Made by a program: the position numbers and the translations under genes | In this document: positions 1 to 7,396 of the stretch, piece by piece | Numbering within the stretch: position 1 is the first letter of the stretch | Layout: every line of letters begins with the position of its first letter | NCBI GenBank assembly: GCA_937958995.1 | Contig: CALGAP010000001.1 | Coordinates: forward strand, 1-15,260 | Reading direction: 5' to 3' | Length of the DNA: 15,260 nucleotides | Origin: an uncultured Chitinophagaceae bacterium | GTDB lineage: Bacteria; Bacteroidota; Bacteroidia; Chitinophagales; Chitinophagaceae | Notes under the pieces: model-generated | Told to the model about the DNA's origin: nothing | The model's input: only the letters and a program-made list of their open reading frames with translations | The model's database searches: none

Positions 1-13
1 AATGAGTCTATCA

Positions 14-97
14 GCCCAGGTGTTGAAATTGGTAGACAAGCCACTTTGAGGTGGTGGTGCCCGAAAGGGCGTGCTGGTTCGAATCCAGTCCTGGGCA
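14..97 (+). tRNA. tRNA-Leu (anticodon GAG)
   Basis: A complete cloverleaf can be folded by eye. The acceptor stem GCCCAGG (14-20) pairs with CCTGGGC (90-96), with discriminator A97. The anticodon stem 41-45/53-57 encloses loop TTGAGGT, which puts anticodon GAG at 48-50, reading CUC and CUU codons. A long variable arm (59-62 GCCC pairs with 67-70 GGGC around GAAA) makes it a class II tRNA and supports leucine. The T arm is 73-77/85-89 around TTCGAAT. CCA is not encoded (A97 is followed by CTC), so the end must be added after transcription. No other tRNA is visible beside it. Confidence 0.96.
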
Positions 98-101
98 CTC
101 A

Positions 102-135
102 GGGACAAGTTGGGTCAATCAGCTTGTCCTTTTTT
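102..135 (+). terminator. Rho-independent terminator after tRNA-Leu
   Basis: A 7-bp stem, GGACAAG (103-109) with CTTGTCC (123-129), encloses a 13-nt loop and is followed directly by a run of six T (130-135). It starts five bases after the tRNA 3' end, so it most likely ends the tRNA transcript. Confidence 0.85.
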
Positions 136-145
136 GTTGCCCATT

Positions 146-160
146 AGGGTGGGCCACCCT
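146..160. repeat. 15-bp odd-centred palindrome, GGTGGGCCACC core, copy 1
   Basis: AGGGTGG (146-152) and CCACCCT (154-160) are perfect reverse complements around G153. It lies between the tRNA terminator and the 3' end of the VOC gene and shares an 11-base core with the palindrome at 3512-3524. There is no T run after it on either strand. Function unknown. Confidence 0.3.
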
Positions 161-192
161 CGGGGGGCGACCTTCCCACGCACTGATCTGTT

Positions 193-567
193 TCACGCCT
201 GGCATATGTGCCACAACACGCCGGTGAGATCAATCAAATGAATCTCACTTTTTCCCCAGGGATACCATTGCGGGCCTTTCAACCTGACGCCTTCATATTT
301 TTTCCCGAGATCGAGCGAAGACAAATTCGTCCACCAATCGTCGAGATTCTCCACGTCCAGCACCATCATGAAATTGCCAAGTGCCCAGTCGTTCTTATAG
401 TTCTGCAGAATAAAGCCATAACCATTGATATGAAAGTAAGTGAAATGTGGATTGTGCGAACCCATCGTAAACCCGATTTCCTGGTACAACTCAATGCTCT
501 TTTCGTATTGATCGCCCGAAGGAATAAATGTGTTTATACCTTTGGCGGTAAGATTAAGGTATTGCAT
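193..567 (-). CDS. VOC (glyoxalase/bleomycin-resistance fold) family protein
   Basis: A 124-residue cytoplasmic protein whose pattern fits one vicinal-oxygen-chelate domain. An N-terminal beta strand (INTFIPSGDQ, 11-20) leads into a helix ending in a YQEIGF-type turn (28-33), then strands FTYFHINGYGFILQ (42-55) and FMMVLDVENLDDWW (66-79), and a last strand IHLIDLTGVLWHI (109-121). That last strand sits where family members usually have a DPDGxxxE-like metal motif. Here DLTGVLWH keeps only a related shape, and a full set of metal ligands is not obvious, so it could be a binding protein or a diverged dioxygenase/isomerase rather than a true glyoxalase. Substrate unknown. It is divergent from the antiporter gene, 50 bp away, with no Shine-Dalgarno sequence. 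The overlapping reverse-strand reading frame is a shadow. Confidence 0.8.
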   Translation of the reverse strand: MQYLNLTAKGINTFIPSGDQYEKSIELYQEIGFTMGSHNPHFTYFHINGYGFILQNYKNDWALGNFMMVLDVENLDDWWTNLSSLDLGKKYEGVRLKGPQWYPWGKSEIHLIDLTGVLWHICQA

Positions 568-589
568 CTTTAAATTTAGTCGAAATAAT

Positions 590-597
590 TACTTTTA
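590..597 (+). promoter_or_regulatory. Possible Bacteroidota -7 box for the antiporter gene
   Basis: TACTTTTA matches TAnnTTTG at all but the last base. A TTTA lies 17 bases upstream at 569-572, where a TTTG -33 element would be expected. The start codon is 20 bases downstream. Found by eye; the region is AT-rich, so a chance match is possible. Confidence 0.25.
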
Positions 598-617
598 GAA
601 GAATTAATTACCAGTGC

Positions 618-2228
618 ATGCACAACCTGCTAATAGAATATATATATCTTATCCTGATCATCCTGGTTCTTGTAATGCTGGCGCAAAGACTGAAGATCTC
701 CTATCCCATTGTGCTGGTATTGGGCGGACTGGTATTGAGTTTCACATCCCCTTTTTCGCATATCACTATTGACCCCGAAGTTATCTTTTTCGTCTTCCTG
801 CCGCCACTGCTCTATGAGGCGGCCTGGGAGGTTTCGTGGAAAGAATTCTGGAAATGGCGCAGGGTGATCATGTCGCTGGCTTTTCCCATTGTGGTCATCA
901 CCAGTTGTGTGGTGGCCTTTGTTTCCAATGCCTTGATTCCCGGCTTCACGATCGCTCTTGGTTTTTTATTGGGAGGTATAGTGTCACCTCCCGATGCTAT
1001 TTCGGCTACTACCATCATGAAAAATGTAAGCGTGCCGCGAAGCTTAGTGAGTATAGCCGAAGGTGAAAGCCTGTTGAACGATGCATCGAGCTTGATCATT
1101 TTTCGCTTCGCCATTATAGCCATCACCACAGGGCACTTTGTGGTGATAGAGGCGGTGGGCGATTTCTTCTGGGTAATCATTGTAGGCACGCTGGTGGGCC
1201 TGGGTGTCGGTTTAGTATTTTATGCTATTCACCGCTGGTTGCCCACCACGCCGAGCATGGATACAATACTGAGTTTTGTATCGCCCTATTGCATGTATTA
1301 TTTCGCCGAGTCATTTCACGTATCAGGCGTAATTGCTGTGGTAAGCGGCGGTCTCTTTTTGTCGAGCCAACGTCAGCGACTGCTCACACATCTCAGCAGA
1401 ATACAGGGAACTAACTTCTGGAGCACGGTAGGTTTTGTATTGAATGGCATGGTGTTTCTGTTGATTGGCCTGCAACTGCCGAATATTGTCGAGCAGTTGG
1501 AGGATATCAGTTTATCCATGGCCATCACTTACGGACTTTTCATCACCGGCGTGTTGATTGTTACGAGATTGTTATGCACCCTGGGCACTTCTATTTTTAC
1601 CACTTTTGCGAGCCGTTATATTAGCGTGGCTGACGCGCGGCCAGGCTTTAAGGCGCCCATCGTGCTCGGCTGGGCGGGTATGCGCGGCGTGGTGTCGCTG
1701 GCTATGGCGCTCTCCATACCTGTTTATACCAGCGACGGCGACCCGTTTCCGCAGCGAAACCTGATACTCTTCATCACCTTCCTGGTGATATTGGTGACGC
1801 TCGTGTTCCAGGGACTGACTTTACCCTGGATCATACGTTTGATGAAACTGGAAGAAAAGGGCATTCCACTTCCGCAACAGGAGGCCATTATTCTGAGAAA
1901 AATGGCAACCGCTTCATTGAATTTCCTTGAAGAGAATTACGCAGACAGGGTTAATAAGAACGATCAGCTGAAAATTATGAAAGCAAGGCTGCAGAATGAA
2001 TTTAAATTTTTCAGCCAGGAAGGCGTGGAAAATTTAAATCCCGATAACAACCAGATGACCGAGTACCAGTTGGTCAATCTTCGAATGCTTGAAGTGCAGC
2101 GAAACTTGTTATACAAAATGAACAAGAAATCGGAGTATGATGAAGAGCTGATCCGGAAATATCTCGCATTAATTGACCTGGAAGAAACGAGAGTGAGGGA
2201 AAAATTACCGGAGGGCTATCATACTTAA
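618..2228 (+). CDS. CPA1-family Na+/H+ antiporter
   Basis: A 536-residue inner-membrane monovalent cation/proton antiporter of the CPA1 (NhaP/NHE-like) family, expected to swap cytoplasmic Na+ for external H+ in pH and sodium homeostasis. Hydrophobic segments fill about residues 5-408. Family motifs are in order: FLPPLLYE (60-67), SPPDAISA (123-130) with the probable ion-binding D126, EGESLLND (148-155) and GMRGVVSLAMALSIP (354-368) with the conserved R356. After the last membrane segment comes a charged cytoplasmic tail of about 125 residues, predicted largely helical, which may serve regulation. The ATG at 618 gives a proper short N-terminus before the first membrane helix; no Shine-Dalgarno sequence is present. 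The gene is convergent with the GH88 gene, with a 53-bp gap in which I see no clear terminator. Exact cation (Na+ or K+) cannot be told from sequence. Confidence 0.93.
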   Translation: MHNLLIEYIYLILIILVLVMLAQRLKISYPIVLVLGGLVLSFTSPFSHITIDPEVIFFVFLPPLLYEAAWEVSWKEFWKWRRVIMSLAFPIVVITSCVVAFVSNALIPGFTIALGFLLGGIVSPPDAISATTIMKNVSVPRSLVSIAEGESLLNDASSLIIFRFAIIAITTGHFVVIEAVGDFFWVIIVGTLVGLGVGLVFYAIHRWLPTTPSMDTILSFVSPYCMYYFAESFHVSGVIAVVSGGLFLSSQRQRLLTHLSRIQGTNFWSTVGFVLNGMVFLLIGLQLPNIVEQLEDISLSMAITYGLFITGVLIVTRLLCTLGTSIFTTFASRYISVADARPGFKAPIVLGWAGMRGVVSLAMALSIPVYTSDGDPFPQRNLILFITFLVILVTLVFQGLTLPWIIRLMKLEEKGIPLPQQEAIILRKMATASLNFLEENYADRVNKNDQLKIMKARLQNEFKFFSQEGVENLNPDNNQMTEYQLVNLRMLEVQRNLLYKMNKKSEYDEELIRKYLALIDLEETRVREKLPEGYHT

Positions 2229-2281
2229 GAATGAACCTTGTAAAAGTAAACCTGGTGGTGAAACAACCTGGCTGCTCTGGA

Positions 2282-3472
2282 TTACAAATACCATTTCTTA
2301 TACCTCAGCAATGCCTCCACGAAATAATAATCTGCATAGGTCAGCGGCACATCCACTTCCGAATTGGCGACCAGGTGTCCCACGCTATGCGCCAGGATGA
2401 ATCCCCCGTTTCCGCCGGCAGGTGAACGGTAAGAAGAGGTGAGCGATTTCAAAATAGTAGCCGCTGTATTTACATATTCATCTCTTTCTTTTCCCCTGGT
2501 ATATTGTCCCAGTTCCAGCAAAGCCGACGCCATTATACTGCCTGCAGATACATCACGCCTGGCATTGGGAATGTCGGGCGCATTGTAATCCCAGTATGGC
2601 ACTTTATCTGCCGGCAGGTTGGGATGATTCAGTAAGAATTTGGCAATCTTCTGCGCCTGGGTGAGGTAAGCTTTGTCTTTGGTAAAACGATACATCATCA
2701 CAAAACCATACAGCCCCCATGATTGTCCGCGCGCCCAGGCCGATTCATCGGCATAACCCTGGTGCGTCATCTTGCGTGAAACGGTGCCCGTGGCCAGGTC
2801 GTAATCAATGACATGATAAGAACTGTAGTCGGCACGGAAATGATTTTTGATGGTACTGTTCGAATGGTTTACGGCAATTTCATGATATTTCCTGTCGCCG
2901 CCGTTTTGCGCAGCCCATTCCAGCAACTCCAGGTTCATCATATTGTCGATAATCACGGGGCAGCGGAAGTTACTGCTTGAATCCCACGACTGGATGGATT
3001 TGATAGAAGGGCGATATCTTTTCGTCAGCGTTTCGGCTGCTGTAATGATCACCTCTTTATAAGCCGGATTTTTCGTAATCTCGTATGCAGTGCCGAATGG
3101 GCAAAATATCATAAAGCCGAGGTCGTGGTTGCCGGTATAATGTTTCATTGGCTCCTGCAGTTGCAGTCTTTTTTCCGCCTCCACGCGAATCTCTTCATCT
3201 TTTGTCGCGCCATACAACTGCCACAACGTGCCGGGATAAAAACCACTACACCACCACCTGGTATTGCTGGTGATCAATTCATTTTTCGCTGCATCAAAGG
3301 AACGCGGCATCACATCCGGTGGCGTATTTTTCGCCATCAATTTGTATTGCGTCACTGCGAACTGCAGGTTCTCATCTATCAATTGCTTCATCTCCTCCTT
3401 CAACACCTGCCCGAAGCTCCCAACACCAACAAAACAAGTCAACAAAAAAACACTGATTTTTTTCATAGTCAT
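2282..3472 (-). CDS. Secreted glycoside hydrolase family 88 (unsaturated uronyl hydrolase)
   Basis: A 396-residue exported enzyme. Residues 1-22 are a signal peptide (MKK, then a hydrophobic stretch ending SFGQ), so it probably acts in the periplasm. GH88 enzymes remove 4,5-unsaturated glucuronyl or galacturonyl residues from oligosaccharides left by polysaccharide lyases, by hydration of the double bond. The two acidic positions of the family are visible: D117 in NHDLGF (115-120) and D176 in IIDNMMN (174-180). The downstream substrate-site segment HQGYADESAWARGQSWG (237-253) is also intact. Length fits the family (about 370-400). Start could be M1 or M3, both before the signal peptide. No lyase, SusC/SusD pair or other carbohydrate gene is adjacent, so the natural glycan (pectin- or glycosaminoglycan-derived) cannot be assigned. 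Confidence 0.93.
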   Translation of the reverse strand: MTMKKISVFLLTCFVGVGSFGQVLKEEMKQLIDENLQFAVTQYKLMAKNTPPDVMPRSFDAAKNELITSNTRWWCSGFYPGTLWQLYGATKDEEIRVEAEKRLQLQEPMKHYTGNHDLGFMIFCPFGTAYEITKNPAYKEVIITAAETLTKRYRPSIKSIQSWDSSSNFRCPVIIDNMMNLELLEWAAQNGGDRKYHEIAVNHSNSTIKNHFRADYSSYHVIDYDLATGTVSRKMTHQGYADESAWARGQSWGLYGFVMMYRFTKDKAYLTQAQKIAKFLLNHPNLPADKVPYWDYNAPDIPNARRDVSAGSIMASALLELGQYTRGKERDEYVNTAATILKSLTSSYRSPAGGNGGFILAHSVGHLVANSEVDVPLTYADYYFVEALLRYKKWYL

Positions 3473-3511
3473 TTTTATAAAATTAAAAACTCATTTCCGA
3501 AACCACTTGCC

Positions 3512-3524
3512 AGGTGGGCCACCT
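3512..3524. repeat. 13-bp odd-centred palindrome, GGTGGGCCACC core, copy 2
   Basis: AGGTGG and CCACCT flank a central G. The 11-base core GGTGGGCCACC also occurs in the intergenic palindrome at 146-160. It lies in the 149-bp divergent region between the GH88 gene and the 266-residue protein gene, 40 bp upstream of the GH88 start. No T run follows, so it is not a terminator. It may be an operator or a dispersed palindrome; two copies are too few to decide. Confidence 0.3.
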
Positions 3525-3621
3525 ATCACCTGACCTACCCTAGTCCCCACAGCCGACACCCGGGCGCCGGTCGCACAACTTTCACAATTTTAATAGAAAT
3601 AATAGTCTTAACTTAAGTTTA

Positions 3622-4422
3622 ATGCGCTGTATATTGATCGCTGTATTGTGTATGGGGGCTTTCCTGTCGAAGTCGCAGGACCTGAATGGGTTCTGGAAAG
3701 GGAGTCTCACTATGACGGGCTGTTTTCCGGAAAACAATATTGAACTCCAGATACGTATAGACGGCAACCAGGTCACGGGCGATTCCTATCATTACCAAAA
3801 TATCTACTACTACGTTAAGAAGAAGCTGAATGGCGTATATATACCCAGTGAAAAGAAGCTGAGAATATCTGAAAACATTGTTACCACCTGGCAGATACCC
3901 TATCATTGCGTCATCTGTATCAAGCAGTACGAACTGGAATACAGTCGCGACGGCGATGTAGAGACCCTGCACGGCGGATGGGTGGGCAATATCCAGAACA
4001 CCACTACCAATTGCGGTCCGGGCACCATCGTTCTCACCCGCATCAAGCAATCGGCCTTTGCGGAAATTCCCGAAATAAAGGTGGATACCGGCCTCTTAAA
4101 ACTTGATTTCTACGACAATGCTGAAATTGATGGCGATTCCATTACCGTGCTGGTCAACAAACAAGTGGTGCTTACTCACCAGCGACTTACCGACACGGCA
4201 GTTACTGCCTGGGTTAAGATCGATCTGCAAAACCGCTTCGTGGAAGTAGAAATGATCGCCGAAAACCTGGGCTCCATACCACCCAATACCGCCCTGCTGA
4301 TTGTAACGGCGGGCAAAAAGCAATATCATTTATTCCTATCATCTACAACGCAAAAGTCGGCGCGGGTGCGGTTTATATATGAGAAAGAAGAGCCGCCTTC
4401 GGTGAGCCGGGGGCAATACTGA
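3622..4422 (+). CDS. Secreted two-domain protein of unknown function
   Basis: A 266-residue protein with a short signal peptide (about residues 1-18, ending SKSQ). The first domain (about 19-145) begins DLNGFWKG, a pattern common in small beta-rich Bacteroidota exported proteins, and contains C34, C96, C99 and C131, which could form two disulfides. The second part (about 151-253) runs from LKLDFYDNAEIDGDSITV to SARVRFIY. I have the impression of similar segments (YDNxEIDGDxIxV, then AENLGxIPPNTALxxV) in other secreted Bacteroidota proteins; no function is known to me. It looks beta-rich throughout with no catalytic motif, so a binding or surface role is more likely than an enzyme; this is inference. 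The gene is divergent from GH88 and convergent with the EEP gene. Palindrome AACTTAAGTT (3610-3619) ends two bases before the ATG. Confidence 0.82.
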   Translation: MRCILIAVLCMGAFLSKSQDLNGFWKGSLTMTGCFPENNIELQIRIDGNQVTGDSYHYQNIYYYVKKKLNGVYIPSEKKLRISENIVTTWQIPYHCVICIKQYELEYSRDGDVETLHGGWVGNIQNTTTNCGPGTIVLTRIKQSAFAEIPEIKVDTGLLKLDFYDNAEIDGDSITVLVNKQVVLTHQRLTDTAVTAWVKIDLQNRFVEVEMIAENLGSIPPNTALLIVTAGKKQYHLFLSSTTQKSARVRFIYEKEEPPSVSRGQY

Positions 4423-4450
4423 AGCAGGGAACGAAGTATCAACAAAAACT

Positions 4451-5290
4451 TTAAAGTTTCATCACAGCCAGCACCGGAAAATGATCACTCGGATACTTCC
4501 CTTCATATGAATCTGTGAGCACGCCCCATTTTTCTACAGAGAAATGTTTGGTAACAAATATGTGATCAATGATTGATCTTTGGTGAATGTTTTCACCGAA
4601 AGCATTGAAGCTGCCGGTGGGAACATAAGGTTGTTTTACCATCTGGTAGCTATCGGAAACAAGACCCGAGTTGGCGAGCGCCTGGTACCATTCGGTGTTG
4701 TGGTCGCCGTTGAAATCGCCGGTTAGTATAACGGGTTCGTTGCCCGCAATGGATTTTATTTTCTCCAGTATCAGCCTGGCGCTTTGCTTACGCGCTTCAA
4801 TGCCCTGGTGATCGAAATGGGTGTTGAAGAAGTAGAATTTCTTGTTTGTTTTCAGGTCCTGTAATTGCACCCAGGTGCAGATGCGGTTGAGGCGGGCATC
4901 CCAGCCCGGACCAGGCTTTTCGGGTGTGGGCGACAGCCAGAAATTACCTCCATTCAGCATCTTGAATTTGTCTTTCCGGTAAAATATGGCCGTGTGTTCA
5001 CCTTTTTCCTTACCATCGTCACGCGCCACGCCATACCAGGTATACTCGGGCAACGTTTTGGCGATATCTTCCAGCTGGTGCTTCAATCCTTCCTGCGTTC
5101 CGAAAATGTCGAACCCATGAAAGCGGATCAGTTCACACAGCGCAGGCGAGCGGTCTTTCCAGAGATTTCCCGAATCGCCCGGGTTGTCGTAACGAAGATT
5201 GTAACTGGCAATATTCATCGTTTGCGCCTGCAATTGGGTGGCCGTTAACAACATGGCCAGCGTCAGCAGTGGTAGTATAACTTTCTTCAT
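4451..5290 (-). CDS. Secreted endonuclease/exonuclease/phosphatase-family hydrolase
   Basis: A 279-residue metal-dependent phosphoesterase-fold protein. Motifs of the EEP superfamily appear in order: N31 in SYNLRYDN, E67 in GTQEG, NTHFDH (156-161), TGDFNGD (190-196), IDH (241-243) and SDHFPV (268-273). These supply the usual Mg2+/Mn2+ ligands and the catalytic histidine. The start is placed at the ATG ending at 5290 because MKKVILPLLTLAMLLTATQLQAQ is a clean signal peptide. The open frame continues upstream to 5695, but that part would overlap the DUF2130 gene and is not protein-like. Export suggests a periplasmic substrate: nucleic acid, a phospholipid headgroup or another phosphodiester. 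The sequence alone does not choose between these, and it does not look like exonuclease III. The perfect palindrome AAACTTTAAAGTTT (4446-4459) spans its stop codon. Confidence 0.88.
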   Translation of the reverse strand: MKKVILPLLTLAMLLTATQLQAQTMNIASYNLRYDNPGDSGNLWKDRSPALCELIRFHGFDIFGTQEGLKHQLEDIAKTLPEYTWYGVARDDGKEKGEHTAIFYRKDKFKMLNGGNFWLSPTPEKPGPGWDARLNRICTWVQLQDLKTNKKFYFFNTHFDHQGIEARKQSARLILEKIKSIAGNEPVILTGDFNGDHNTEWYQALANSGLVSDSYQMVKQPYVPTGSFNAFGENIHQRSIIDHIFVTKHFSVEKWGVLTDSYEGKYPSDHFPVLAVMKL

Positions 5291-5404
5291 AACCCCAAAG
5301 TAATTACAAATATCGATACAGTGGCGCACAGCCGTGCCGTGACAAGGGCACCCGCCTTCCCGTGAATGCGTTTTTTTGTAAGTTGCAGCAAATAGTGAAA
5401 TAAC

Positions 5405-6652
5405 ATGACGACAGATATAAAATGTCCGAGTTGTGGACACCTGTTTGGGATCGGCGATGCGATGGAGGAAGAGATCAAGAACGAGCTGAGGGAGAAGATG
5501 AAAGAGTATGTGAAAAAGAAAGACGAGGAGTTTGCAAAGAGAGAGAGAGAGCTGCTGAAACAGGCACAGGAAAAGGAAAATGAATTTGCCAAACGCTTGC
5601 AGGAAGAAAAAGCCCGGTTGCAGCGTACCCTCGAAGAAAACCTGCGCAAGACCATTTCGAGTGATTTTGAAAACAAGATCAGGTTGCTTGAACAATACAA
5701 CAAAGAGAACGAGGAAAAACTAAGGATCTCGCGCCAGAAAGAACTCGAATACCTGCAAAAAGAGCAGGCATTATTATACCGCGAACAGGAACTGGAAATT
5801 TCTATCCAGAAAAAATTGCAGGAGGAAAGGCTGAAACTCGCTGAAGAACTGCGCAAACTGGAAGAACAAAAAACCGCCGCCCGCGAAAGCGAATACCAGC
5901 TAAGGATGCGCGAGCTGGAGAAACAACTCGAAGACCAGAAAAAATTGGTGGAAGAAATGAAGCGCCGCGTTGAACAAGGCTCCACCCAACTGCAGGGCGA
6001 AGTGCAGGAGCTGGTGCTGGAAGAAATGTTGCGTTCACGTTTTCCTTTCGATGTAGTGTGTGAAGTAGACAAAGGCGTGCGCGGGGCCGACTGCATCATG
6101 ACCGTGCGCAACAATATAGGCCAGGAATGCGGCAAGATCATTTTTGAAAGCAAACGAACCAAACACTTCGAGCAAAAGTGGATCGAGAAACTAAAAGTGG
6201 ATATGCGCAGCACTTCCGCCGATATTGGGGTGATTGTGACCAAGACCATGCCCGACTCACTCGAACGCTTCGGTCAGCTCGACGGTATATGGATATGCAC
6301 CTTCGATGAAGCAGCCCCCCTCGTGCACGTGTTGCGCGAGGGCATCATCAAAGTGTACAGCGCCATCCGCTCGCAGGAAAACAAGGGCGATAAGATGCAC
6401 ATGCTTTACGACTACCTCACCAGCAACGAATTCGGCGAGCAATGGAAAGCCATCCGCGAAGGCTTCCTGGCTATGAAAATGAGCATCCAGAAAGAACGCG
6501 ATGCCATGGAAAAACTATGGAAAGCCCGCGAAAAACAACTGGAGAAAGTATTGTTAAACGCCTCTCACATAAAAGGCTCTATAGAAGGCATTGCCGGCAG
6601 CGAGAATATACAATTGTCGATAGACGATGATGATCCGTTGTTACTGGAATAA
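5405..6652 (+). CDS. DUF2130 coiled-coil protein with a nuclease-like core
   Basis: A 415-residue soluble protein, assigned to DUF2130 from memory of the family. Residues 7-12 read CPSCGH, half of a zinc-ribbon-like site. Residues 20-200 are almost entirely charged (E, K, R, Q with spaced L) and form a very long coiled coil. The conserved globular part (about 205-345) contains VDKGVRGADCIM, where D229 follows a GA turn, then KIIFESKRTKHF with E248 and K250. The spacing D-x18-E-x-K and the surrounding hydrophobic strands match the PD-(D/E)XK nuclease pattern; this reading is my inference. A second helical segment (350-390) and an acidic tail (IDDDDPLLLE) close the protein. It is divergent from the EEP gene (114-bp gap) and convergent with the PPTase gene, 20 bp away. 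No defence genes lie nearby, and the natural role is unknown. Antisense Ser-rich frames across it are shadows of the Glu/Lys-rich coil. Confidence 0.88.
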   Translation: MTTDIKCPSCGHLFGIGDAMEEEIKNELREKMKEYVKKKDEEFAKRERELLKQAQEKENEFAKRLQEEKARLQRTLEENLRKTISSDFENKIRLLEQYNKENEEKLRISRQKELEYLQKEQALLYREQELEISIQKKLQEERLKLAEELRKLEEQKTAARESEYQLRMRELEKQLEDQKKLVEEMKRRVEQGSTQLQGEVQELVLEEMLRSRFPFDVVCEVDKGVRGADCIMTVRNNIGQECGKIIFESKRTKHFEQKWIEKLKVDMRSTSADIGVIVTKTMPDSLERFGQLDGIWICTFDEAAPLVHVLREGIIKVYSAIRSQENKGDKMHMLYDYLTSNEFGEQWKAIREGFLAMKMSIQKERDAMEKLWKAREKQLEKVLLNASHIKGSIEGIAGSENIQLSIDDDDPLLLE

Positions 6653-6672
6653 ACAGCCAACACCGTACCCCG

Positions 6673-7314
6673 TCACCCCGTGACCACGTACGCCATCACC
6701 AGCGGATCAAACACCCGCGCCATAATGGTCATCGGCATTACAGTGTTTTTTTTAAACACAAAAGGAATGGCGCACCATTCGTGGGGATCGAAGGTAATGG
6801 GTCCTGCGAGCTGCAAGTGCTCCCTGAAATCAAGCGAGCCACTGCCGTGCCATTTGTAAATAGCTTCTTTGGCACTCCATAGAATAGTGGTAAGTTCGAG
6901 GTGCACTTTGGAGAGCAGTTCCCAATCTGCCAGGAATTTCTTTTCACTATCGGCAAGAAATTTGTGGCTGATGGTATGGATGCGGGGCGTTACCAGTTCA
7001 ATATCTACCCCTACCCTGTGCTGGCTGCTCACGATAGCGGCGGCATAGTTGCCGCAATGTGATATAGAGAAATGATATTGCTCATTTTCCAGGTATGGCC
7101 TGCGCGTGTCGGCAATCTGGATTTCGTGCATCGGAAAATCCTCGAAAAGTGTGGTCAACAGGTAGCGGCCGGCCAGGTGCTGCAAACGTTTATAGGGATG
7201 AGAAACATCGCGTTTTAAGGGCACTTTTTCCAAAAAAAACGATTCGGGCTCTTCTATACGCCAAATGCCGGTGCGGGTGGTCTCGTTGATATTATGTTGA
7301 TAAAACAGTGCCAC
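6673..7314 (-). CDS. 4'-phosphopantetheinyl transferase superfamily protein
   Basis: A 213-residue Sfp-like enzyme that moves the 4'-phosphopantetheine arm of coenzyme A onto a conserved serine of a carrier protein. The diagnostic motifs are present: FSISHCG (82-88), VGVDIE (101-106) with Mg2+ ligands D104 and E106, and WSAKEAIYK (146-154) with E150. Length fits the Sfp/Gsp type (about 200-240) and is longer than AcpS. No fatty-acid, polyketide or nonribosomal-peptide gene is nearby, so it may serve the general acyl carrier protein or a remote cluster. It is divergent from dcd across an 82-bp gap. An imperfect hairpin spans its stop codon (6664-6692), formed by CGTAC/GTACG and GTCAC/GTGAC. 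Confidence 0.92.
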   Translation of the reverse strand: MALFYQHNINETTRTGIWRIEEPESFFLEKVPLKRDVSHPYKRLQHLAGRYLLTTLFEDFPMHEIQIADTRRPYLENEQYHFSISHCGNYAAAIVSSQHRVGVDIELVTPRIHTISHKFLADSEKKFLADWELLSKVHLELTTILWSAKEAIYKWHGSGSLDFREHLQLAGPITFDPHEWCAIPFVFKKNTVMPMTIMARVFDPLVMAYVVTG

Positions 7315-7341
7315 AATACGATTTTAGAAATTAGATTGCGG

Positions 7342-7371
7342 CCTCGTCCGCCGAAGCCAGGGCGTAGGAGG
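7342..7371. repeat. Imperfect GC-rich hairpin in the PPTase-dcd gap
   Basis: CCTC (7342-7345) and CGCC (7349-7352) pair with GGCG (7361-7364) and GAGG (7368-7371) around an 8-nt loop, with a 3-nt internal loop on each side. Its base composition contrasts with the AT-rich DNA on both sides. It resembles small dispersed intergenic hairpins, but only one copy is seen here. The AGGAGG inside it lies about 25 bases before the dcd start, too far to be a ribosome binding site. Confidence 0.25.
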
Positions 7372-7396
7372 ACAAATATAACCCAACTGATTTAAA

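Noticed and set aside
4446..4459. Perfect 14-bp palindrome AAACTTTAAAGTTT as a terminator between convergent genes
   Set aside because: It has no loop and no following T run, so it cannot form a usual terminator hairpin. A chance AT-rich palindrome is likely.
5291..5695. N-terminal extension of the EEP-family open frame
   Set aside because: It overlaps the DUF2130 start region in antisense and lacks domain character. The internal ATG at 5290 starts a clean signal peptide.
5287..6249. Long minus-strand open frame, Ser/Phe/Cys-rich, across the DUF2130 gene
   Set aside because: It is the antisense of a Glu/Lys-rich coiled coil. It has low-complexity Ser/Phe runs and no domain, and the plus-strand gene is clearly real.
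7367..7372. AGGAGG as a Shine-Dalgarno site for dcd
   Set aside because: It is about 25 bases before the ATG, and most genes in the window lack such sites. It is more likely part of the hairpin arm.
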